This document shows positions 1-5,436 of a stretch of 12,163 nucleotides of DNA, piece after piece (within the stretch, counting starts at the first letter, position 1; each line of letters opens with the position of its first letter). The notes beneath the pieces were generated by a model. It ran no database searches and was not told the DNA's origin. It saw only the letters and a program-made list of their open reading frames with translations. Position numbers and translations under genes: made by a program. Source of the DNA: CALFMR01 sp035550595 (lineage in GTDB: Bacteria; Acidobacteriota; Vicinamibacteria; Vicinamibacterales; SCN-69-37). The stretch is from NCBI GenBank assembly GCA_035550595.1, contig DASZOV010000076.1, positions 1 through 12,163 on the forward strand. Reading direction: 5' to 3'.

Positions 1-59
<59 letters not shown>

Positions 60-68
60 AAGGCGTCG

Positions 69-88
69 GCTCCGGCTCTCACCGGAGC
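69..88 (-). other. Hairpin next to the 16S 5' end (leader RNA)
   Basis: A perfect 7-bp inverted repeat, GCTCCGG/CCGGAGC, with a 6-nt loop lies about 10 nt upstream of the mature 16S 5' end in the pre-rRNA leader. It may be part of the leader fold used in 16S maturation. The repeat is seen directly; the role is inference. There is no following U-tract, so it is not a terminator. Confidence 0.5.
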
Positions 89-101
89 ACAACTCTCGCA
101 C

Positions 102-123
102 CCGAAAGCCTTCGGCTCTTCGG
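102..123 (-). other. Second leader hairpin upstream of 16S
   Basis: The inverted repeat CCGAA-AGCC / GGCT-C-TTCGG pairs 9 bp around a 3-nt loop, with one bulged base. It lies in the rRNA leader just upstream of the hairpin at 69-88. Two stable stems in a row fit a structured pre-16S leader. Function is inferred from position only. Confidence 0.45.
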
Positions 124-217
124 ATTGATGTCTGTCAAGTAAGGCAGTTCGCCGTCCCGACTCCCGAAAGAGCCGGTTCAGCGCTGCCCGCTGATACTCG
201 ACGGGCTGTGCTTGCAC

Positions 218-240
218 GTTCTATCTAGTTTTCAAAGAAC
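218..240 (-). promoter_or_regulatory. BoxA-like rRNA antitermination element
   Basis: On the minus strand the leader contains GTTCTTTGAAAACTAGATAG (position 240 downward). It closely matches the BoxA-type element found in rRNA operon leaders and spacers of many bacteria. BoxA is known to recruit the NusB-S10 antitermination complex, which lets RNA polymerase pass structured rRNA without Rho termination. Its position, about 55 nt after the proximal promoter and 160 nt before mature 16S, is as expected. A short GTGC-AA-GCAC palindrome follows it. Confidence 0.75.
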
Positions 241-295
241 CGGACTGACCCGAATTCCGTTGTTCCCCTGTCCACTCTTTGGACCGAGGCGCAAC

Positions 296-331
296 CTTTC
301 AAATCTACGTCAGCGCGCTATTCGCTGTCAA
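296..331 (-). promoter_or_regulatory. Candidate proximal rRNA promoter (P2)
   Basis: The minus strand shows a perfect -35 TTGACA (331-326), an 18-nt spacer and TAGATT as -10 (307-302; 4 of 6 to consensus). Transcription would start near 295-296, upstream of the BoxA-like element and about 235 nt before mature 16S. An A-rich patch (GAAAACG) just upstream of the -35 could act as a weak UP element. This is a sigma70-type prediction from sequence only. Confidence 0.6.
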
Positions 332-613
332 GCGTTTTCGTGCCGCGCTCACGATTTCCGGCCGCCCACGGAACGACGCGTGTCCGCGCCGCCCGCCTCC
401 GACGACTCGACCACCCCGCAATGCGCCAGCCCCAACGGAGCCTGGCCCCACGCCGGATTGTCGATCCGCAAAGCCCAGGAACCCGAGAGTCGAAGACGAA
501 CTTCGCCGCGCTTGCGCGCGCCCCTCGCGTGGGCTGGGAGCAGTCACCTGGGCACGCCCGCCGCCGGACACCTCGGAAGGCGTCCATCTGGCCGAGCGTC
601 ACCCGGGTTTGTC
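332..613. other. Non-coding gap between the two rRNA promoters
   Basis: This stretch of about 280 bp holds no gene that I can support. Open frames exist on both strands, but they are rich in Arg, Pro and Ser with no recognisable family, as expected of high-GC non-coding DNA. I see no tRNA. The only clear structure is the hairpin at 566-585; a minor GGAT/ATCC inverted repeat lies near 463-475. Confidence 0.6.
566..585 (-). other. Hairpin downstream of tyrS
   Basis: In minus-strand RNA, GGACGCCU and AGGUGUCC pair over 8 bp (one G-U pair) around a UCCG tetraloop. No U-tract follows, so it does not look like a standard intrinsic terminator. It may still shape the 3' end of the operon transcript or the long rRNA leader made from the distal promoter. 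Confidence 0.4.
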
Positions 614-642
614 AGTCTATCGATGACAACCGGAGTTGTCAA
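607..642 (-). promoter_or_regulatory. Candidate distal rRNA promoter (P1) with inverted repeat
   Basis: Nine nt after the tyrS stop, the minus strand has a perfect -35 TTGACA (642-637), a 17-nt spacer and TAGACT as -10 (619-614; 4 of 6 to consensus). The start site would be near 607. Most of the -35 and half the spacer lie inside a perfect inverted repeat, TGACAAC-TCCG-GTTGTCA (641-624). The repeat could be an operator over the promoter, or a hairpin ending the tyrS message, although it lacks a U-tract. With P2 this would give the tandem promoter layout common to rRNA operons. Confidence 0.55.
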
Positions 643-651
643 CTCAGCCGA

Positions 652-1866
652 TCATTCGAACACGATCCGCACGGCGTGGCGCCCGGCCTCGAGCACGACC
701 GACCCGCGGGCCTTGGCCACGCGCGTCTTCACGCCCGTCACCTTCTCCCGATCGACCCGCACCCCGCCCTGCTGAATCTTCCGGGCCGCCTCGCTCGTCG
801 ACGAGGCCAATCCCGCCTCGGCCACGAGCTTCGGCAACCCAATCGAGTCCTCGGCCACCGAGACCCGAACCTCCGGCAACCGGTCGACCGCGAGCTCTCC
901 ACGAGCGAACCTGGCGTCAAAAGCGGCCGCCGCGGCGTCAGCCGCGGCCGCCGAATGGAAGTCGGTCACGATCACGCGGGCCAGGTCCATCTTGGCCTGC
1001 TTGGGATGGAGCGTCCCGGCCGTCACCGCCTGCCGGCGCGTCTCGATCTCGGCCGGGCCGAGGTCGGTCAAGAGCACGTAATAGCGCCACATGAGCTCGT
1101 CGCTCACCGACATGACCTTGCCGAACATCTCGTCAGCCGGCTCGGTCACGCCAATGGCGTTGCCGAGGCTCTTCGACATCTTCTCGACCCCATCCACCCC
1201 CTCGAGCAGCGGCGTGGTCATCACGACCTGCGGCTCGAGACCGTAGGCCGGCATCAGGTCGCGGCCGACGTTCAGGTTGAACAACTGGTCGGTCCCGCCG
1301 AGCTCGACGTCGGCCTCGAGCACGACCGAATCGTAGGCCTGCGCGAGCGGATAGAGGAACTCGTGGATGGCGATCGGCTGTCCGGCATCGAAACGCTTGC
1401 GGAAATCGCGCCGCTCAAGCATCTGCGCGACGTTGTAGCGCGCGGCGAGCCTCACCCAGCCGGCGCTGCCGAGCGGATCGAGCCACTCGCTGTTGAATCG
1501 GACTTCGGTCTTGTCTGGATCGAGGATGCGGAACACCTGCGCCTGGTACGTCCGCGCATTCGCCGCGATCTCCTCGGGTGTGAGCGGCGGACGCGTCTTC
1601 GATCGCCCCGTTGGGTCACCAATGAGCGCCGTGAACGCGCCGACGACGTACACGACACGATGCCCGAGGTCCTGGAAGTGCTTCATCTTGCGAAGGAGCA
1701 CGGTGTGGCCCAGGTGCAGATCCGGCGCCGTCGGATCGAACCCGACCTTCACCGTCAGCGGCCGTCCACCTGCCGCGCGGCGCTCCAGCTTCGCACGAAG
1801 CTCCGCCACGCGGACGACGTCCACGCAGCCCTTGGTGAGATACGCGACCTGTTCGTCAATCGTCAT
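652..1866 (-). CDS. tyrS: Tyrosyl-tRNA synthetase (TyrZ/type 2 subfamily)
   Basis: This cytoplasmic class I aminoacyl-tRNA synthetase charges tRNA-Tyr with tyrosine. The protein is 404 aa. The Rossmann-fold catalytic domain carries the HIGH-type motif as HLGH (residues 51-54) and a canonical KMSKS loop (229-233). The KMSKS form, rather than KFGKT, together with the length points to the TyrZ-like subfamily and not the E. coli TyrS type. ELGGTDQ (about 188-194) fits the tyrosine/ATP pocket. The last 65 or so residues (IGLPKLVAEAGLASSTSEAA onward) form an S4 RNA-binding domain for the tRNA. The ATG overlaps the purN stop as ATGA, and no strong Shine-Dalgarno is seen, so it is probably translated by coupling to purN. 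It is the last protein gene before the rRNA promoters. I see no T-box. Confidence 0.97.
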   Translation of the reverse strand: MTIDEQVAYLTKGCVDVVRVAELRAKLERRAAGGRPLTVKVGFDPTAPDLHLGHTVLLRKMKHFQDLGHRVVYVVGAFTALIGDPTGRSKTRPPLTPEEIAANARTYQAQVFRILDPDKTEVRFNSEWLDPLGSAGWVRLAARYNVAQMLERRDFRKRFDAGQPIAIHEFLYPLAQAYDSVVLEADVELGGTDQLFNLNVGRDLMPAYGLEPQVVMTTPLLEGVDGVEKMSKSLGNAIGVTEPADEMFGKVMSVSDELMWRYYVLLTDLGPAEIETRRQAVTAGTLHPKQAKMDLARVIVTDFHSAAAADAAAAAFDARFARGELAVDRLPEVRVSVAEDSIGLPKLVAEAGLASSTSEAARKIQQGGVRVDREKVTGVKTRVAKARGSVVLEAGRHAVRIVFE

Positions 1867-2507
1867 CGCACGCTCGCCGATCGATGTTCCTGCGGCCCGA
1901 AGAAAACGACACGCCGCCCCTCGACGCGCCAGCCACCGGCCAAGAGCCGGGCCACGGCCTCGGGATAGATCTCGTGTTCCACCGTCAGAATGCGCGCCGC
2001 GAGGTCGTCGACCGTGTCGCCCTCGAGCACCGGCACGGCACGCTGCAGGACGATCGGACCCGCGTCGAGCTCGGGTGTGACGAGATGCACCGTAGCGCCG
2101 GCAATCTTGACGCCGTGATCGATCGCCTGTTGCTGCGCGTCAACGCCGGGAAACGCGGGCAGCAGCGATGGATGGATGTTCACGACCGCCTCGGGAAACG
2201 CGTCGCAGAACGTGGGGCCGAGCACGCGCATGAAGCCGGCGAGACAGACGAGGCCCACGCCGCGCTCGCGGAGCGCCGCGACGAGCGCGCGGTCGTAGTC
2301 GGCACGCGTCGCATAGCCGCCATGAGACATGACGAGCGTCTCGAGGCCCGCCGCGCTCGCGCGTGTCAGGCCCGCGGCCTCGGCGCGATTTGCGATGACA
2401 ACGCGAATGCGCCCGCCGAGCCGGCCCGCGGCTTGGGCATCGATGAGGGCCTGGAGGTTGGATCCTCGGCCGGAGATCAGGACGGCGATGTCAGGAGTGT
2501 CAGTCAT
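1863..2507 (-). CDS. purN: Phosphoribosylglycinamide formyltransferase (GAR transformylase)
   Basis: PurN transfers a formyl group from 10-formyl-THF to GAR, giving FGAR, the third step of purine synthesis. The 214-aa protein has the N-terminal phosphate-binding stretch VLISGRGSNLQALI (9-22) and the signature NIHPSLLPAFPG (110-121). The catalytic triad of the family is visible as Asn110, His112 and Asp148 (in LDAGPIV). I chose the ATG at 2507 because the family starts just before VLISG and because AAAGAAG lies directly before it. A GTG at 2534 would add 9 residues, but its start lies inside the REP-like hairpin. The gene is cut off from purM by the RAYT-like gene and overlaps tyrS by 4 bp. 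Confidence 0.97.
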   Translation of the reverse strand: MTDTPDIAVLISGRGSNLQALIDAQAAGRLGGRIRVVIANRAEAAGLTRASAAGLETLVMSHGGYATRADYDRALVAALRERGVGLVCLAGFMRVLGPTFCDAFPEAVVNIHPSLLPAFPGVDAQQQAIDHGVKIAGATVHLVTPELDAGPIVLQRAVPVLEGDTVDDLAARILTVEHEIYPEAVARLLAGGWRVEGRRVVFFGPQEHRSASVR

Positions 2508-2519
2508 CTTCTTTGCAGT

Positions 2520-2546
2520 GCGCTGGGGCCCCACCCCCAGCGCTAC
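2520..2546 (-). repeat. REP-like element: GTAG foot plus perfect GC hairpin
   Basis: On the minus strand a GTAG tetranucleotide (2546-2543) leads straight into a perfect 9-bp stem, GCGCTGGGG/CCCCAGCGC, with a 6-nt loop (2543-2520). A GTAG-type tetranucleotide at the foot of a palindrome is the defining layout of REP sequences recognised by RAYT transposases. A second small stem, GGCG-AAG-CGCC, lies just outside (2557-2547), and GC-rich repeat-like sequence continues to about 2585. The element sits 126 nt upstream of a RAYT-like gene and 12 nt from the purN ATG. No U-tract follows, so intrinsic termination is unlikely. Copy number in the genome cannot be seen here. Confidence 0.65.
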
Positions 2547-2592
2547 GGCGCTTCGCCACCCTCGCTGCGCTCGGGGGCTCGCGGTGTCATCT

Positions 2593-2621
2593 CTTCCTCA
2601 CTTCTGGCTTCAAACTTCCAA
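2593..2621 (+). repeat. Short degenerate CTTC heptad repeat
   Basis: CTTC recurs at 2593, 2601, 2608 and 2615, that is CTTCCTCA, CTTCTGG, CTTCAAA and CTTCCAA: a pyrimidine-rich tract with spacing of 8, 7 and 7 nt. It lies between the REP-like element and the RAYT-like gene and is less GC-rich than its surroundings. It could be part of the same mobile unit. Only four imperfect units are present, so it may be chance. Confidence 0.35.
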
Positions 2622-2671
2622 CTCGCCGCTATCGGGCATCGCGCTTGCTATGGAGGCAACCGGAGGCCTCA

Positions 2672-3376
2672 ATGTCCGACCGCGCTCGCCCGCTCCCTGC
2701 TCGCTACTTCCACGTCGCCCATCGACGCGATTCCAATCATTCGCGCCTCTGCAGCCGCGGGGATTATCGGATCTTTCTTGCTGCGCTCACCAGCGCGTTC
2801 GCAGCCGCTCGCATGCGGCTCGTGGTCTACTCGCTCTTGGGCGACGACTGGCGGTTCGTCGCGGGTCCGACGACCTCGCCGGCGCTCGCGGTGCTCCTTC
2901 GGCGGGTAACCACTGCTCATCGCCGTGCCCGACGCCACCGCGCGACGCTGGCTGACACGTTCGACGTCTCGCCGCTCGCGACGCCGGACCTGCTGATGCG
3001 CACCTGTCGCGACGTGGAACGTCAGGCGTTCGCGGCCGGGCTCGTCCGCCGCGCCGAGGACTGGCCGTGGTGCAGCCTCGCCGCACGACACGCGGCGGCC
3101 AGCGCGACGCCGCTCGTCTGGACGCCGTTCCTCACCTCGGCGATGTGGCGCGACTACGTACAGGACGCCGCGTCAGACGACGTGTCCGATCGCCCAGGCA
3201 GCTTCACCAGCCGCGTGCAATTCGGCCAGGAGCGCCGCCGTGTCGCCGGGCGCACACACGATCACGAGCCCAACGCCCATATTGAACGTCCGGAACATCT
3301 CGGCATCGTCCATGCTGCCGGCCTGCTGCAGCCAGCGGAAGATCGCGGGCGGCTGCCAGCTCTGGCGGTCGAGTGA
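2672..3376 (+). CDS. Degenerate REP-associated tyrosine transposase-like protein (RAYT, Y1_Tnp family)
   Basis: This is the only plus-strand gene. The frame encodes 234 aa; the first 165 or so match a RAYT in outline: ARPL...YFHV at the N-terminus, then DYRIFLAAL (31-39), VVYSLL (51-56), and VERQAFAAGLVRRAEDWPWCSL (115-136), which parallels the family's VERNPLRAGLV..AEDWPWSSL. Key residues are gone. The metal-binding NHxH is read as DDWR (58-61). The Tyr before VERNP is Asp114, and the GRF-type segment is not recognisable. The start is the ATG at 2672, with GGAGG five nt before it. After WRDYVQ (159-164) resemblance stops. The last 203 nt run antisense through the end of purM and carry no family signal, so the natural C-terminus appears lost. 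It could be a decaying transposase with an open frame, or a domesticated DNA-binding protein. Cutting and joining activity is not expected. Confidence 0.7.
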   Translation: MSDRARPLPARYFHVAHRRDSNHSRLCSRGDYRIFLAALTSAFAAARMRLVVYSLLGDDWRFVAGPTTSPALAVLLRRVTTAHRRARRHRATLADTFDVSPLATPDLLMRTCRDVERQAFAAGLVRRAEDWPWCSLAARHAAASATPLVWTPFLTSAMWRDYVQDAASDDVSDRPGSFTSRVQFGQERRRVAGRTHDHEPNAHIERPEHLGIVHAAGLLQPAEDRGRLPALAVE

Positions 3377-4174
3377 GAACGATCGCCCCTCGGGCAGAAT
3401 GCGCGGCAGGTTCTCGGTGATGCCGCCGCCGGTGATATGCGCCATCCCCTTGATTCGGCGCGATGGCAGGAGCGGCGCGACGACGCGCAGATACGACCGA
3501 TGCGGACGCAGCAGCGCGGCGCCCACCGTCTCGCCAAGCTCCGGGACCGGTGCGTCGACAGCCAATCCAAGCGTGTCGAACGCGATGGCGCGCGCGAGCG
3601 AGTAGCCGTTCGTGTGCAAGCCGGACGAGGGCAACGCGATGAGATCGTCACCCGCGTGGATGTCGTGCCCGTCGATCACGTCGCCTCGGGCGACGAGTCC
3701 GACGATGAAGCCGGCGACGTCGTATTCGCCATCGGCGTAGAAACCCGGCATTTCCGCCGTCTCGCCGCCGAGCAGCGCGCAGCCGTTCGCCGTGCACGCC
3801 GAGGCGACGCCGCCGACGATCTGCTGCGCCACGTCGGGCGCCAGCCGGCCAGTCGCGAGGTAGTCGAGAAAGAACAGCGGCCGCGCGCCCTGCACCAGGA
3901 TGTCGTTGACGCAGTGATTGACGAGGTCGACGCCAATCGTGTCGTGCACGCCGGCCATGAACGCCACTTTCAGCTTCGTCCCCACGCCATCGGCGCTCGC
4001 CACGAGGACGGGCTCGGCCGTCACACCGTCGAGGGCGAAGAGACCGCCGAACGATCCGACGCCCGCGAGCACGCCCGGCGTGTAGGTCTTCGCGGCCAGT
4101 GCCTTGACGCGCCGCACGGTCTCGTTGCCGGCATCGATGTCGACGCCGGATTGCCGGTAGTCCACGCGCGCCAC
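3173..4174 (-). CDS. purM: Phosphoribosylformylglycinamidine cyclo-ligase (AIR synthetase)
   Basis: PurM uses ATP to close the imidazole ring, turning FGAM into AIR. The 333-aa protein is of normal length for the family. It carries the N-terminal DYRQSGVDIDAGN, the nucleotide/phosphate motif DGVGTKLKVA (62-71), then GVDLVNHCVNDILVQGARPLF, GGETAEMPGFY, SSGLHTNGYSLAR and HITGGGITENLPRILP, all PurM hallmarks. The C-terminus AAWAIGHVV is a typical end, so the gene is complete despite the convergent overlap with the RAYT-like frame. The start is GTG, two nt after the HEAT-protein stop, with GGAG eight nt upstream inside that gene's last codons, so the two are closely coupled. Confidence 0.98.
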   Translation of the reverse strand: MARVDYRQSGVDIDAGNETVRRVKALAAKTYTPGVLAGVGSFGGLFALDGVTAEPVLVASADGVGTKLKVAFMAGVHDTIGVDLVNHCVNDILVQGARPLFFLDYLATGRLAPDVAQQIVGGVASACTANGCALLGGETAEMPGFYADGEYDVAGFIVGLVARGDVIDGHDIHAGDDLIALPSSGLHTNGYSLARAIAFDTLGLAVDAPVPELGETVGAALLRPHRSYLRVVAPLLPSRRIKGMAHITGGGITENLPRILPEGRSFSLDRQSWQPPAIFRWLQQAGSMDDAEMFRTFNMGVGLVIVCAPGDTAALLAELHAAGEAAWAIGHVV

Positions 4175-4176
4175 GG

Positions 4177-5436
4177 TCAGAACTCCAGCTTCTGGATCAA
4201 CCGCTCCGCGGTCCGCCGCTCGGTCGATCCCTCGGCGGCCGCCCAGTACTGCGATCGGATCGCCACGTAGAACTGCTCCTCGTCGAAATCCTCGGACAGC
4301 ATGTCGAACGCGTCGAGCACGAGCGACAGCGCGGCGTCCTGGTCCGTGCGCCGCTCGAGGACGTGAAACAGCGTGAGCGGGCTGCGCAGCGCAACCGTGC
4401 CGATGCCGAGCGTGATCGCCGACTGCACGGGATCTTGAGCACCAACGCCCGCGTCGAACAAGCTGTTGAGGGCGTCCTCGTGTCCATGAAGAGCGAGGAC
4501 GCCGAGCGCGTGCACCGCGCCACGCAGCAGCGCGTCGTCCGCGCCGCTGCGCACGGCGAACGTCAGGGCGTCCTGGATGTATTTCTGTTGCGCGGCGCAG
4601 TCGATGCCGACCAGACAGGACGCCGCCGAGATCGTGGGCTGCAACTCGCGCGGACCTGACTTCTGCAGCTCGGCGAGAAGCGGCCGTGCCGACGGATCGC
4701 CCAGCTCGCCGATCGCCGTCACCGCGTCGTCCTGGAGCGGCCCTTCGATGCGCGCGACCTTGGTGAGATCGTCGAGAGCGTAAGTGGCGCGATAGTCACC
4801 GAGCGCCTCGATCAGGGCGCCGCGGAAGAGATCCTCGCCGCGCTCGACGAGCGGAGGCAGTGCCTGCCGCACGCGCGGGTCGTTCCCATAGGCCGCGAGC
4901 GCACGCGTGAGTGCCGGCCGCACGAACTCGGAGCGCTCGCCCGGGAGCGCCGCCAGCAGCGCCGGCAACACGTCAGGCGACGGATGGCGCTCGAACCACT
5001 GATAGGCCACCGCACGAACGCGATCGTTCTTGTCGCCGATCATGTCGCGCAGGACGGGACCGGCGGCATCACCGAAATCCGTCAGGAGCACGGCCGCGCG
5101 GAATCGCACGTACTCGTCCGCGGTCTGCGATCGAACCGCACGCCCGAGGGCAGGAACGGCGACGTCCGCCGAAGCACGGCGAACCGTGCGCGAGGCGTCC
5201 GTGCGCGTCTTGAAGTCGAACGACGCCAGCTTGTCGATGGCGGCCTGCACGGCCGCTGGACTCACCGCGGCGCCCGACGCACCGGGCACGCCCGGTGCGG
5301 CAGGAACAGGCGGCACGGGCGCCTGCGCCGCACCCGACGCAGGAGCGCGAGTCGCTCTGCGCTGCGCGCCGACGAGAGCTGGAGCGGCGGCCACGGCAAT
5401 GGCGGCCACGAACACGACGAAGGTGGCGCGCGTCAT
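4177..5436 (-). CDS. Exported HEAT-repeat protein embedded in the purine operon
   Basis: No specific family is recognised. The 419-aa protein begins with a signal peptide (MTR, then a hydrophobic core at about 5-22, with a likely cut near VGA-Q at 24-25). A Pro/Ala/Gly-rich linker follows (about 31-60). From about 65 on there are alpha-helical repeats of HEAT type, such as VAVPALGRAV, RFRAAVLLTDFG, DRVRAVAYQWFERH, DVLPALLAAL and LQDDAVTAIGELGD (to about 247). They continue more loosely to about 380. Cys274 and Cys280 could form a disulfide outside the cytoplasm. HEAT scaffolds bind proteins, so an interaction role at the cell envelope is inferred. The ATG at 5436 shares ATGA with the purF stop; a frame open further upstream lacks a signal peptide and overlaps purF, so I reject it. 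Its stop is two nt from purM. Confidence 0.85.
   Translation of the reverse strand: MTRATFVVFVAAIAVAAAPALVGAQRRATRAPASGAAQAPVPPVPAAPGVPGASGAAVSPAAVQAAIDKLASFDFKTRTDASRTVRRASADVAVPALGRAVRSQTADEYVRFRAAVLLTDFGDAAGPVLRDMIGDKNDRVRAVAYQWFERHPSPDVLPALLAALPGERSEFVRPALTRALAAYGNDPRVRQALPPLVERGEDLFRGALIEALGDYRATYALDDLTKVARIEGPLQDDAVTAIGELGDPSARPLLAELQKSGPRELQPTISAASCLVGIDCAAQQKYIQDALTFAVRSGADDALLRGAVHALGVLALHGHEDALNSLFDAGVGAQDPVQSAITLGIGTVALRSPLTLFHVLERRTDQDAALSLVLDAFDMLSEDFDEEQFYVAIRSQYWAAAEGSTERRTAERLIQKLEF

Noticed and set aside
111..139. A perfect TTGACA on the minus strand in the 16S leader (139-134)
   Set aside because: No -10-like or AT-rich sequence lies 15-19 nt downstream; the region is taken up by the GC hairpin at 102-123.
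340..1968. A 542-aa plus-strand open frame opposite tyrS and the intergenic region
   Set aside because: It is antisense to a clear tyrS with HLGH and KMSKS motifs. The translation is His/Arg-rich with no family signal, a common artefact in high-GC genes.
2508..2534. A GTG start for purN, nine residues longer
   Set aside because: The GTG lies in the REP-like hairpin, and the extra residues are not part of the family. It cannot be excluded without protein data.
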